From Oreohelix idahoensis (Eukaryota; Mollusca; Gastropoda; Stylommatophora; Oreohelicidae): DNA of 64,000 nt. Where the stretch lies: NCBI GenBank assembly GCA_024509875.1, contig JAMPIV010005832.1, positions 275,989 through 339,988 on the forward strand, written 5' to 3'. A program made the translations under genes and the position numbers. The notes beneath the pieces are model-generated. The model did not search any database. It saw only the letters and a program-made list of their open reading frames with translations, and was not told the origin of the DNA. Of the stretch, positions 22,000-35,149 are shown piece after piece (position 1 is the stretch's first letter; each line of letters opens with the position of its first letter).

Positions 22000-24900
22000 G
22001 GTGAATTAAAAAAAGCAGGGCGCCGTATTTGCTCCGATTCGTTAATGAGTATCAAGAAGTATTACTCGCGAAGAGAAGGTCCACGCAGCGTTAAGGCAAG
22101 AAATATTTATGAATGCACTGGTTGGTTGCACTCAGATACGAATGTTGTTTGTTCTAGCGACGAAGCGGGGTTATGCGTGTGGAACACTGGAGTGGTGTGA
22201 GGGAGCATGATTTCGAAAACTTTGTTTTGTGCATTGGAGGGTTGGGATACGTGGTACTGGTGTTTTTATGTATTCACAGCCCATTGCATTGATTATTTAC
22301 TGTTATTTTCTTTCAGTGAGCTTTATTTAGTACGGGAGATTCTAGTCTCTTCTTGGTTAAGTACGGGTGAGTGCTCCACGTTAAGACTGCTCCGACAGTG
22401 GGTGGAGGCATACAGAGATAAGTTCTCAAATGTGGAATGGGGGGGGACGGGAGGGGATGACAGTCCGGGAGTCATTATTCTAACAATATGTGCACGTGAG
22501 ACGGTAGCGCTCCGGGAAAATACATACTAAGGGATTAAGCTGTAATGGTAGGGGTAATGCTTTTTGCAGTGGGCGGTGTCTGGTAATAATTGTAGTTTCA
22601 TGTGATTGTCCACTCGTTCACCCATTTTCTATTACTGCGGGACAAGGAGGTCCTTATATGACAACGCTTGTGCACCCCCTATAGCGCGCTCCCAGTGTCA
22701 CTTACGGACCCTGATTCAGTAGGTGCTAGCGGTCGTGAGCGGTAGTCGTTCTGTGAAAATCCCGGTGGGTGTACAGAGAGGGACAAAATGTTGGGCTCTG
22801 GCTCACATGATTTGAGTGCGTTGTGTCAACAACCACGGGCTCTTGTTGTTGGCTTGATTTAGCTTGTGTTTTTTGTAACAGTTCACGAGTTTCATTCACT
22901 GTTTTACAACGGTGTTCCATAATTGTTTTGTCTGTCCCGAGCATCCGGGACAGGGCGTACCGTGGAAGATGTATATTTCTCTTACTCACGCTCCATCTAG
23001 GGTGACTTTTACAAGGGAGACATCAGGGAAAAGGTGATGGGGGGCACATATGATAACCTTTTTGATTTATGATTGGAATGCTGGAGCAGCTGCACACAAG
23101 TACGTCGCGTTTCAGGTAGCCACATACCTTTGTTATCCAGGTTTGTCTCCGTTCACATAGCCGCATTGACAGACATAATGCACAAACACCATACTAGTTC
23201 ACGCATTGCGACGACACGGCACATGGGACTGTGTGCAAGATCAGTTGTATGTATTATATGACGTGGCGGCGCCATGCCGTTTTCTCGTACCTTGTTATTT
23301 ATCCATGCTATATGAATGTTCACTTTAGACATTGTTATTATTGTAGTTGTTTCTTCAGGCAGTTTATGATACCAACCTGAATGGGCTTGTTTGTTGGTAT
23401 TGTTTGGTTCTGGTGTTCGGTTTCCATCAGTTCGGATAGAATTAAATGTTGATATGCATAATGACTTTGGCGTTGCTTGACTTTGTCTAAGTCTGCTAGC
23501 TGTCCAGTGGGTTGCAACGCAAATCCAATAATTGCAATACCCTGGTCAAAAACGATCCTTTTATAAAAATTTTTCTCTAGGGCTCGGGTCCTTGGCGTAG
23601 CCCCTCCCCCGTGACGCGGGCCTTCTACTCTAGACACTGTCACAAGTGGCCGGGACGTCAGCCCGCGCCTCCGGGCAGGATATTGACAGTACAGCACGTC
23701 ACTGTGATCTTAGCAACCTCTCTTCAGCAACATAGCGTTGCCAACCATGCAACACCCCCGTCCGCCAACACAAAAGTAGTCACCCACAAGTCTCATCGTG
23801 CAGAAGGCAAGCAGGGACGGGTAATCCTGGTGCGTCATATTCGTGGGTAAACGTGGATTAGAGTATTAATGTGCTTATCCGATGGCCCGGGCACATCTTA
23901 CACACCCACGTGCCCGATACCAGATAGATAACTGAACTAGGATAAAAGTAAGATAGTGGATCGTGGTGGAGGAAAACACACTGCTTGTATGGGCTGGTAA
24001 ATGCCGGATCTATGTTCGTCACAGGTCAAGTACATCGTCACCTATACCACCCTTACTTCCCATTACCACAACAGGTACCGAACTACACATTACACCGAGA
24101 GCGAACTAGAGGCCTAACGTGACCAACCCCGAGGAAATCACATGTACACGAGAAGCCAAGGTTCCCCTCCCCAACCACCAAACCCAACCCCACCTCCCCC
24201 GCATCACACAGAAGAGCAAGCTAAAGACTGCCAACCACCCAACATAAAACAAAGAAGAGCGTGGTGGAACCACCGAGGTGGCTCTCTGGCGGGTCCGCGA
24301 TGATGCTGAGAAAGCTATTAGGAATACGGGTCACTGGAATTAACAAGTAATGCCCAGGGGTAGCCCGTGGGTCTAGGTGGTACACAAACTTGCCTGATGC
24401 CCCAGAAGCCAGATTCAGAGTTACTAATTTGGATTAGACAGCCAGGTAGGCTTAGGAGGGATGGCTCTATGGATCACCCCCCCCCCGTCTATGTACAGAA
24501 TAAAGATTAAGTAGAAGATGGTATGGTAGCCACACGAATTGATTCATGGACTGGCAGTAGGGTGTATGCGGCATAGAAGGAAGTTGGTGCGCACTGCCAC
24601 TGCTTATGGCTATTGTCCGGACCCAACATGTCCGCATTCCCGCACCCGGGGTCGTCTGTCCCCTTCACCCCCGGGCGGCATCCGGCTGCAAACGGGAGCT
24701 CTCTTATGCGGGGATATGCTCCACCATCGGCTTGTACACGAGGCCTGTTTGAATGAAGAAGTCGATTGTAAGGGCACATCATGACATGCCCGCCAAGACA
24801 ATACCCGTCTACAGAAGGTGGGGTCCTTACAGGTAATGTCCAGTGACACAAGGGGGAGGTCTTGCTTGTGCCCTGAGAGATGTCCAAACACCTCGCCCCA

Positions 24901-27300
24901 CACCCCACACCTAACACACCCCCCCCCACCACCCTACTAAGAAAGCTTGCCAAAAGGAGGGAAAATGATATTCGTCAGGCCCTGCCCTTCACAGCATCGT
25001 TCATCGTCACGAGTCGTATTGTGACGGGACTATGACCCTTCGGTTTTTCGGCAAGACCTGTATTCCCAATTATGGGGCTAGGTACACCTCTGTTGCAGTG
25101 TTCGGAAAGCAGCTTTGGGGGCTGAGTTGTATGCATGGTGTTGTAGTGGAATGAACAGAGTACTCTGTAAGACCATTTCGCTTGCATCGCGGATGTTTTG
25201 GTGATTACGCAGAAGGTACCCAACGTTGACCAAAAGTAGTAGGCCCTTGAGCGGACTACGTCACCAGGCACTCGACCGTACTGGCTCACTAGCTTCGTGC
25301 GTTTCATTCGATTTAGCCGATGGTAAGAACCCTCAGGAGCACGTGGGCTGGCGTCACCAAGGAACAACAGTTCAGTGTTTTAGATGAATGTTGAGCGAGA
25401 TAAGCGCCACGTACAGACTCGATGCTCCACAACGCGCATATAAATCCACCTCTCTTATACCCCATAGGACCCCCTCCTGCGGCCCGCCAGGGACTGTCCA
25501 GGTCCTAACAGACAAGGGCGAGCAGACCATGGACTAACAAAGATAAAAGATGGTCTTTCGAGTGGTCCGACCGAAGTCAGTGTGACGCGCGCCTTATTGC
25601 CCAGGGCTAAGAAAGTCAAAAAGGCGGCCAGGGAATGTCCAAGGGCCAGCAGCACCGCCGAAGAGTAAACTCAGGGTCACCCGAGGGCAACAAAGCCTAG
25701 GTATTCTTTTTGAGGACTGCATATAATGCGTAGGAGACACCTTTCGAAAAAACCACCATGGACAGCCAAGTGTCCCCAGGGCCCGCTTCCCTAAGGATGT
25801 TTCCATTGTAGGTCCAACGGGGACCATTTGGATATCGGTTTTGTCCATCACAAGCAGCGCCCCTCTTAGTACAACGGTCAACCTCCACACCACACTTTAC
25901 ATTTGGGCCCGTCACCAGTGCATAGCTCATACCGAAGCCTGGCCACCCGAGTGGTTCGAGTCACCCATACAATGGGAACGCAAACGGGATAAGTGTGGTA
26001 CGAACCCATTAATAGGGAGCGAGGGATATCATCTCAATAAACTACGTTGCCCAAGACACGTTTCCCCAGGGCGCAACGAGCCCGGGCCGCCACCGTCCAA
26101 GAGACAGCCAGCCACCAGCCTTGCAGACGTTCTTTGCCAGCGGTTACGGAAACATAGACGAGATGTGGTCAAAGATGTCGTGTTCCCCTACTCATCTCTA
26201 CAGGTACCGGACGCCCACCATGCACGATGTTGCAGTGAAGAACGAGATTGCCTAAACGCTGTTCACCGAGACTTCCCACAGAGATTCGTGATATTCCGTA
26301 GGTCAGAAGACGAGTATCGGTTGTAGTTCGCTTGCCTACCAAAAGGGACACCGGGACCATTACGCCACAGACGCCGCCCCGAGGTGGAACAGGTCCTTTT
26401 TTTTACAACATACGCTACGAAAAAGGCCTATAGCTAAAATAACGGAGCAATAGACTCTACGGGGCCATCCTAGAGTACACCCCGCAACGAACACAATCGA
26501 GACGATCCGCCCCCCACAGAGCCCCCCATCCTTACTTTCCGCCCCAAGCAGTTGGAAGCGGATAAAAACGGTGATCCTCCAGATTTTGTGGTCGGGGAAA
26601 TATGAATGTCCGGAGTTGCCCTCTGTAGCTTTGTAATGATCTCTGTAGTGCGACCACGACATTCCATAAACTCACCACTGGCTCTCGATTGGATATGGTT
26701 GCTGCGACAGTCACTGAAGACCTTTAGGGTGGGGATGGATGGAGAGGCAGCGACACAGGATAAAATGAGGCGGATGAGATGTTGGCGGCAGGCGTGCTGC
26801 GGGGTGGGAAGTTAGGATGATACGGACTATCATTCATGACAAGGTTCCCTCTATGTATAAGGCCATTATTTAGACATTCATTATGACGGGGTGTTGTCTG
26901 CTAGATAGGAGTTGAGTTGGTGATGGTTGTGGAACCTAAACCCACCGTGTACTTGACTGACTTCTGCAGGTCGGAGGGAACTTCAACATCTAGTTCCATA
27001 GAGGTGCCAAACACCATCTGACTCGTTCTTAGACGATTTGGACTGGAAAGGAGCACGGTTTGAACAGGGGGTATCAGTTGTTACTATAGCATCTTGACAG
27101 GAATACAGCTATCAGCGGCTAACAGGTCGGTGAAGTCGGTAATTGTTTGATAGAGGGTCCAGGGATTTGAGCCAACTCGGGGGGGTACATAACACCCCAG
27201 TTGAATCGGAGTGGCAATCCATTGGCTTAGGGGAATTTACAAGGTCTGCTGGCTGTGCCCCTAAGGAACGCCAACTAGGCGTAATAGGGCCACTGACTGT
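22000..27300. other. Comparatively GC-rich stretch, nothing recognised
   Basis: About 5.3 kb that by eye is richer in G, C and CpG than the rest of the window. It has many short overlapping open frames on both strands, none with a domain, composition bias or splice pattern that I recognise, and I found no internal repeats. Both edges are decayed GATA repeat. It could be an unknown repeat, foreign DNA or poor-quality assembly. I do not call any gene here. Confidence 0.4.
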
Positions 27301-27339
27301 TTTTGTAATCTCAAGTGACTAAATGGACTTTAAATAAAT

Positions 27340-28065
27340 AAATAATAAAAAAAATAATTAAAATAACAATGTACTCTACGTACTCGCTATGTCTGTTGAC
27401 TAGATAACGTTAACGATAAGATGAAAGCAGAATAAGTAGATAGATTAAGACTATCGGGCCAGTTAAACCACATCACAGTGGCATACCATAGGTAAAATCC
27501 CAGTATCAGATTACACTTAGATAAATTTGATTAGGCTAGGGGCTTATAATTGAGATTGACAAGCGGCCGGCGTTATCCAAGATTAACATTATAGATGAAT
27601 ATTAGCTATGAGCCGCCAAAGATGGACTAAGAGTAAGGGTACAGACGTAAAGTGATGATAGGCCTGTGAACAAGGTTTTACATGTTAATGAGGCCCACGC
27701 TTCGTAGCACGTGAGGATACAATGTATTTACATATTAGGCATATGTCGGGTTTATCGGGATTATTGCCCAATTACACTCAGGTGTTTGCTCTATTGTACA
27801 AGAGATTAATGAGGCCAGGATAATATAGTCTGGAAGATGCGGAACCATTTATGACTAAGTTTATGATTATGTGTTAAGATATGATGCCTAGGATTAGATT
27901 GATCAGATAGATAATAGACTAGATAAGTAAAACATACAAAAACTAAAAATATAGATTTACTCTCCCCCCTCCGCTCCGCTCACCAGACACGGTCAGGTCC
28001 GATTAGACTTGATTACGATAGATTGATAGTTAGATAGATAGTTAAGATAGATGTGAAGTTTCAAC
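27340..28065. repeat. Decayed GATA repeat region
   Basis: AT-rich sequence with scattered TAGATAGA, GATAGATTGATAG and GTTAGATAGATAG words (for example 27437-27447, 27898-27925 and 28015-28053). It reads like the mutated remains of the repeat seen at 21540-21740. Confidence 0.5.
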
Positions 28066-31000
28066 ACCCCCCAAGAGCGATTATTTAACTTCTTCAGAAA
28101 GGCAGAATATAGGGGCTATTTTTCACTTGCGAAAATTTAAGATAAGATTTAACGATAGCAAGATAGCGAGCACGCGTGGATGTGATTAAAAGATTGAAGA
28201 AGAGTAGTCTCGGATTGTGTGTTTTGGGGGGGAGTTATGGTAGTACTAGTGTAAGGATGATTGCATGGTATTGTTAGTATATCGAGGTTTATACTTAGCT
28301 TAATGTGTGGTTTCGTGCCTGTGTTGTGGTGGGGCTTCCCACCCATATAATGCTTATACGTTTGCGCTTTCGGGACCACCAAGGGAGGCATTCAAAGAAG
28401 TTGAGGAATGCGCAGTAAAGCTTGAACTGCTTGCGTGAAGGTCAGCCGAACCAGAGCTGACCAAGACTCCTACTCCACCTCCAAAGTGGTAGGTCCTGGA
28501 AACAGGGCTGCATCATTTGCAGTCTGGCTGATGAGAGAGTAGGGGATCGAAGAGGGGGAAGGCTAACCCGGTCCCAAAAATGCCATGCCGAAAACGGATT
28601 GTGTCCGAGCCGATAAGGGCGCAGCGCAGATATCGCAAGCTTTGTCTCTGCATAACGGCGCACCACAGTAACAAACGTTCCTTTCTTCCAAGACGAACGC
28701 AGAAGAGTAGAAGAAGATAAATGAGATTGCTTTCATACTCTTCTAAATGACGCCTGAATAAAATAAGTATTTTGTTTAGTCGCGTAGAATTAACATACTA
28801 CAACCAATATAAATAGTCAAATGTGGTTCAAACAAGTGTAAAAAACATAGAGGAATTAAATGGGAGGTGAAAGGTTAAATATAATTTGCGCGTCACTCAG
28901 TCAGAGGTTGGATCGGGGAACGCTATCTCTGTACCGTGTTTTGCTGTTGTCTTGTGAAGACAAAAATAAAAAACGTGTAACTGCGCCAGATGAGTACTGC
29001 ACGCTGTGTGAGTTCAAGTCCACATTTTCTGTGCGATGGGCAGAGAGAAGAGCCTTCTGTTGCACACTACGCTATATTCCTCACCGACTGATCAGACGTG
29101 TTAAGGTGGGTGCTATTCCTATTGCTTTTCCCTCACAAGTAGCGGCGTGAATGTACCCTACAACATTGGTCTCATTTGGTTGTGATAACCACGAAACTTT
29201 GAGACAAATAGAAAGAAGTACTAAATGCCTGTTAAGTACTCTTTGTTTCGCCGCTAAAACTGAACAGGCCCATTGGTTCATTGCGCGTTATCTAAATCCA
29301 TCAATGTTTAAGCAACATGCTACAGAAGGAATTGAAGAATTTCCCTAAGGACAAAGTTTGACGCTAACTCAGGTGAATTATCTATGGTGAAAATTTACAC
29401 CAATATCCTTCTTCTAGGTGTTAAAACTAGGTGATTTGCGTCTGGAGAGAGGTGGTGAAATAATGATGTTGTGCCAGAATTACAATTTTAAAAAAGGTAC
29501 ATAAATCCTCACAGAAGATAAAGATGGTTACACCTTAGGGACATGTGATGTTCATTCATCTCTCATCTAACGTCTGTTATCAACTAACTCCCGGAGTCGG
29601 AGTAATGGGATCGCTCATTCCGCTACTGCTTGTACGGGTGTGTCCCGCTCTAAACGAGACTTGTCCAGTGCAAACAATTCACCAGCTCTTACAGTTAGTC
29701 CGTTTCTAGTGAAAAATTAACACTATTGATTCGCATTATGTTGAGGTTGCCAGACCTTGTGTATATAACCACTTAGCATGAAACCTGTAGAAATTTCACC
29801 TAGTAGTAAATAAAATTGGTTTTACACTTGTACCCCAAACAGTGTTTTGGGGAATACACAATCTCCCTAAATCCGTCTCCTTGGGCACATGTGAATGTAA
29901 GATTTGATTCAGCATCTGTATTAGTAGTTTCGAAAACTGCGCTTTAGGTCTGGAAAATTAGAGTTTAATTTGTTCCTCTGACGGCGAGGGTGTTTCTGGC
30001 AAAATCCTTAATCTGGGAAAGCCTTTGTTTAATTCCTCTATGACTTGGTCCTGGGAAGTGAAATTAGAATTAATTCCTCTGGGACGTGTGAGGGTGTTCT
30101 GTGAAGGCCCTGGGAAAACTTTTGTTAAATTCCTCTATGACTTTGATCAAATTCCTACGGATTCCAGTCTTGTTAATTAAAGTCCTGGCCCCTTTAATTT
30201 TCCAGTCTTGTATTAAAATGCGGATTTACTTTGTGAATTACAAAGTTTGCCCAATACTCGATCTTGTTACTTATTAGTTGAGGAATTTCTAAGTCCCAAT
30301 GGTCTCCTTTTTCTTTCTTTCTTTTAGGAGTCGCTGATTGGGACTTGTGCGCAGCAGTCTCTCTGTGTGATCTGTGTCTGTGTTTTCATCACACTATATT
30401 CTCAGTTCTTAGTGCAAATCACAGATTGCACATCGACTAGTGTGCCAATAGAATTTCATTGTATATTCCGGCTCTCACTTCAAACCAATCAAATCTCTCT
30501 AGCCCTGTGTTGGGTGTTTTCACTTAAAATATCCCCCTTGCGTATTGAGTTGGATCAAAACATTAAATTTAATATCCACGCGGTGTCCTCTTCAGTGATG
30601 CCATATCGTTGCGTAAGACTTCTGGCTGCATCAATATGGCTCTCAACCCTATGTGTGGACCATGTGTTCCAGGCGTAAACGTCTACAAATGTTGAGTTTT
30701 CTAGACAGAATATCTGAGATAATTACACACAGGGGTGGTCTAAAGCGGAAACAAATTAACGCATTAGACCTGTGTTTTTCGCTTGTCGGATCTGCGCCAG
30801 ATTAGCTACACCATATGGGGTTCTATTCATAGACCGCCCACGCTGCAAGCTTGAATAAACAGGCATAGTCGCTTTGAAACGATGGTCAGCCTGATAATAC
30901 GTGGATAAAATATTATCGCTGCCTGGGTCAATAAACCTGGCCGTAACACAAACAGTCGAGGAGTGAAGTGTTAGAGACTTAAACTCTACTGATAACCAAA

Positions 31001-32295
31001 CGTAGAGAGCAAAAAAATGAATGACAGGGCAAAAAATTATGCCAAATAAAAACGATGATCGGTGAGAGAAAAATGACAAAAAATAAGTGATACTGTCGGA
31101 GTGAATTAAAAGAGTGAGAGAGCGCACAAAAGTACATGCACAAAGTAAGACGTACCGTCACTACCGATAGAGCGTTCCATCAATCATCGTTGCGCAGTCT
31201 TTATGAAAGAAGTAAAATGTGCGTCGTTAAGGATGACGTCTAAGTTAAAAAGTGTGACGTTAGTTGGAGAGTTGACGTTGAACGTAATCAACAACGTCTC
31301 TCGCTTATCCCGAGATCTTCATGAAAGATACTGGAGGATCGAGTTAACGTTAATGGTAATCCCATAGCAGAAACTGCCATATGGGAGTGAAGTGTTAGAG
31401 ACTTCACCATAATTGGTCTAGTTTTTTTATGAGGTGGGGTGACCAGTTTTGTCTCCTCGCAAACTTTGCCTTCTCTTACTTACGAGCAGAGTTAGGTATC
31501 CATTTACAGCTGGAGCGTGACGCTACCAGACTTTGATCTTGGAAAGCAACTGGTAAAAGTGCCGCGATAGGAAAACCCTCAACAACCGCTTCGCCAGTCC
31601 CGCATAATGAGCGCGATATAACAATCAAATTCCAAACAGTTTCACCTGTTTTTGACGCTTCAGCTGAATACGGAAAAACAGGCTTTTAGCCATGTCTCCC
31701 GAGGGCCATACATGTCTTGAGCAATCCACTCAAGTTCTTTCCCAGTCGGCTTTATCCTTCTTATGTCTGTCTCAAGTTCTTTTGTCCATTCGCTCTTGGG
31801 TATGCTTCTGCTCATTCTATGCTGGGATTTCAGGACAAATAACTGTCTTGTGGGCGTTATTAACTGGCTGCATCAATATAGATAAGTCATTTCACCCTCA
31901 ACGTCTTTTTCTTACTTTCGTTACATCTAGGATTTGTCCAAGAATTCTTTTCATTACTTTCTCAATGATGATTCTTTTGTGCCATGTTTAATCGGCCTAA
32001 TTTACGCAAACACTAATTAGCTCCCTGTTTATATTATTGTTGCTGTCCTCCGTGGTTCTAGGGACTACAGTAGGGAAGAAGTTGACTTTTGAATTGAAAA
32101 CTTATTTTCATAAAACTTCACCTCATTCAACATCATCAACCTTCAACTGCTTAAGGTGCAATAGTCCTTTAAACAACTCTAGCAAAGCGTTTCCTGTCCT
32201 GTGGCGTCAGCTTCTTCGTCTTCCTGCTGCCTTTCATGACACCCTCCAGTTCTCTTCTTCTTCGTGTGTTTTTTCGGTCTGTCTTGACCTATTTT
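28066..32295. other. Unassigned 4.2 kb
   Basis: No recognisable gene. Contains a degenerate direct repeat of about 100 bp at 29960-30200 (AATTCCTCTATGACTT and AGGGTGTT words recur) and two copies of GAGTGAAGTGTTAGAGACTT (about 30960 and 31387). Open frames reach 123 codons without family features. Confidence 0.45.
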
Positions 32296-32580
32296 ACGAG
32301 CCGCGATAGCGCAGTTGTTAGTGCACTGGCTTCCTAGCTCGGTGGTCCATGGTTCAATCCCCAGTTAAGGTGGGATTTTTTTATACCGCAAACGGCTTCG
32401 GGGTCGACCCAGCCTCATGAATTGGGTACTAGAACAACTCTAGGAAGGTTAACGCGGCCGGGTGTGATGCTTAGCCATATCACCCCCTAGTGTGCCGATG
32501 GTCAAGAAAATACGGGCATAAACACCGCATTACCAATATGCCTCATTAGGTGTGTAACGGGATCCTTTACTTTTTTTTTT
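32296..32580 (+). mobile_element. tRNA-derived SINE
   Basis: The 5' part has RNA polymerase III promoter boxes: a box A-like TAGCGCAGTTGTTAGTGC and, about 35 bases later, a box B-like GGTTCAATCCC. It is followed by a tRNA-unrelated body (CTCATGAATTGGGTACTAGAAC and onward) and ends near a T-rich stretch. The head does not fold as an intact tRNA because the acceptor ends do not pair. Such elements depend on a LINE for mobility; the partner is unknown. Confidence 0.75.
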
Positions 32581-33654
32581 CCTTTTCACCTAGTCTACCC
32601 TGGGGTTTTCCAGAACAAGGACTGCCTTGTAATGAATTCAACATGTTCCCTCAACTTGTCAGCTTGATAGTGTGAAATTAAAATAACTAAGTGCTCTACA
32701 ACTTTTGTCTGCATTGATGAAGAAAGATAAGAGAATAGATACGAACGACAGTAACAAAAATAATGATACTCATCGTCATAACCTGGACTGTGGATTCGTA
32801 GTCGGTGTCGTGAAGACGGTCGTTCTTTAGTGCAGTTGACGTCGGAGTCGGTGAAAATGCCTGGACTCCAAATTTAGGGACATTTGATTAGTAAAAAAAC
32901 TATAGTCGGAGTCCGGAGTCGGAGTCGGACTTACAAATTTCAGGAGTCGGAAAATTTGTTGGCCCTCATAACTCTATAGATCCCTGTGGAGCATAGGCCT
33001 TCAACAAATGTTCACCTCAGCACTTCCTGTCCTGTGGGATTCATTCATGGTTATAACCAGAGTCGGCGCTTGGGCGCTGCCAATTGTGCGGCCGCACTCG
33101 CTCCGTCTTCAGGGGGCGACGAAATTTTTTGTTAATTCATAAATAATAGCGTGATCCAACCCAAGAGTATAAAACTGACCCTCATAGGAGATACAATACC
33201 ATACGGCACAATGGCGCCAAAACAAGACCTTGCGCCACTTTGAATAGCTGCTTTTTTCGGCCCAGCTCTAGTTGAAATTTGACAGTGGGGGGGATGATTC
33301 ACCAAACCCAGGGGGTCCCCAACCTTTTTTTTCTACCCCACATGTTGCAGGCTTTCTTTTATGGGCTAAATTTGTATGATATAGTGTTCTCTCCCTTCTG
33401 TCTATCGCAGAATATTATATTCTGCTGCAACAGTGGGGTTCAATTTTGAGTTTCGTGCAGATTAGTGTGAGCGTTTTAGCAATAAACTTCATTTCTTATT
33501 CAATATTTTCGTTGTGTTCTATTATTTCTTTGAATTCCCATTTGTTTGGCAGAGTTTTACATTTTGACCAACACGTTGAATGTTAACTTGGAAAGATGTA
33601 TGCATTTTTCTTCTTTATCTGCTGAACAACAAAGTCTTATTTTTATATATTCTT
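32581..33654. other. Unassigned; GGAGTC-rich and other low-grade repeats
   Basis: 32790-32955 has many GGAGTCGG-type words. 33285-33345 has a GGGGGTCCCCAACCTTTTTT phrase typical of dispersed repeats. No gene is seen. Confidence 0.4.
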
Positions 33655-34146
33655 ATTTCTTTTGATGATGTACTCACCGATCTACCAGGTCGTACGTCTC
33701 TTATCTCCCACGACATAATTCTTACTGACCTCTCATCCTATAAAACTGAGACCTTATACTTTGTCTTTACATCATAAAGATCGAGTTGAGAAAGAACTTA
33801 AAGAAATGATACGGTTAGGAGTAATGTCTCCGTCAGGATCACAATACGCTTTTCCAATGGTGATTGTGAAAAAGAAGGATGATTCTTTACGTATTTGTAT
33901 TGACTTCCGGCGTATGAACAGCATTAAGATTACGGATGCTGAACAAATGCCATTGTTAGAAGATCTACTATCTCAGGTTTCATATGGTACTTACTTTAGT
34001 AGTAAATTAGATGTGTCGAAAGGATATTGGCAGATCCTTCTTGCTGGAAACATGCCAAAACCTTTCACGGCGTTTTACGACTCCATTTGGACTTTTCCAA
34101 TGGAATGACATGTGCTTCGGCCTTGTAAACGCTCCTGGAATGTAGA
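33655..34146 (+). pseudogene. RT fragment of a third Gmr1-like gypsy element
   Basis: Plus-strand pol piece. Frame one gives FDDVLTDLPGRTSLISHDIIL (33660-33725). After a shift come EKELKEMIRLGVMSPSGS, FPMVIVKKKDDSLRICIDF and SKLDVSKGYWQILL (33775-34050). After another shift comes the FQWNDMCFGLVNAP block, ending near 34140. The LTDLPGRT pre-RT segment is the type that joins integrase to RT in Gmr1-like elements. The YxDD active site and RNase H are absent: the match stops just before a SINE. It differs from copies 1 and 2 and from the 19-21 kb element. Confidence 0.85.
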
Positions 34147-34189
34147 AACAGTACAAGTTATAGGAGAAACAGACTATTAGAAAGCACGC

Positions 34190-34450
34190 GCTTCCGATCG
34201 GCAGAGCGGTTAGAGCGCTGGCCTCTCACGGTAAAGTTACAGGGTTTCAGGTTCGAAACCTGGTAGTGTCACGCTCCTACGTCTTTCTTCATTGATTGAT
34301 CTTAGCCGCCGACTGTCAAAGCAGTCAGTGGCCATTTACGCTTGGTGGTGCGCGTCGTTGACGCTCCCTATCTACCCAGCGCTGTAAATGGATGCGCCTG
34401 AATTCTCGCATTCTTGAGCTAGGAAAGGCATATGAAGAAAGGAGGGGATG
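34190..34450 (+). mobile_element. tRNA-derived SINE, second family
   Basis: Box A-like GGCAGAGCGGTTAGAGCGC and a perfect box B, GGTTCGAAACC, about 40 bases downstream, followed by an unrelated body containing CTACCCAGCGCTGTAAATGG. The 5' and 3' ends of the tRNA-like part do not form an acceptor stem, so this is a SINE and not a tRNA gene. It starts within 50 bases of the break in the RT fragment. Confidence 0.75.
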
Positions 34451-35149
34451 ATTTGTCACTCCACTAGTAAAAGCTGGACCTATTATAATGAAGTCTGGCA
34501 ACACTTTAAACTTCCCCGTGTTTTTTTAACCAATTAAATTTTTTAAAACGTTAGTAAAATATCACATAAATAGAGCGTTATTTAGAATTTTTTTTCAGTT
34601 TATCCTTCTCTGGGCATTCTATCACAAGTAAACCGAGGCATGTACCAAAAGCGAAGGGAAGCAGAACTCATGTATTCCTCACCACGACGTTTCTGCTGTT
34701 CTCATGGGGGGGGGTTGTGTGTGGTTTCTATTGCTATTCATCCCTGGCTCTAGCACTGACGATAGTGGGTCCCTACAGAACAGAGAAGAAACAGACTACG
34801 AGGGAATGGGCCTCCGGCTCAGAAAGTGTGAGAGATCAGTGCTGTTTCATTGTGTGTAGGCAGTGGGTGGTTTTTGTTTAGATTCTGCAAGGTCCCCGGA
34901 AAGGCAAAACGTATATTTGCTAGGACCCCGTTTTAAGAAATAAATTTCTTTTGTATCGACAAGCATATGGTTTTTTTTTGCGCGCAAGGCCCCTAAAAGC
35001 ACGGTTCTTATGACAGGATTTCTTAACCTGCGGAACACGGACCACTTTAGGGGGTCCCATGAATGATTTTTTATTGCAGGGGTCCGTTTTAAAATTTTTT
35101 TTTTAAAACGTTTTTTCATTACGCTTTTTATGTACACTCCAATAAGAGA
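34451..35149. other. Unassigned; repeat flank of the minisatellite
   Basis: A stretch near 34919-35000 (TGCTAGGACCCC...TATCGACAAGCATATG...) resembles 38110-38200, which borders the second minisatellite array. 35010-35090 contains a TTAACCTGCGGAACACGG...GGGGTCC phrase typical of dispersed repeats. Confidence 0.45.

Noticed and set aside
23338..26815. Host genes among the many 60-160 codon frames at 23-27 kb
   Set aside because: Frames overlap on both strands, lack domains or consistent codon use, and fit chance in GC-richer sequence.
28860..29348. Two consecutive plus-strand frames of 96 and 65 codons
   Set aside because: No family resemblance, no splice or promoter context, and a stop between them. 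Not strong enough to call a gene.
34190..34266. tRNA gene
   Set aside because: Box A and box B are good, but the ends cannot form an acceptor stem and the tRNA-like part continues into a SINE body.
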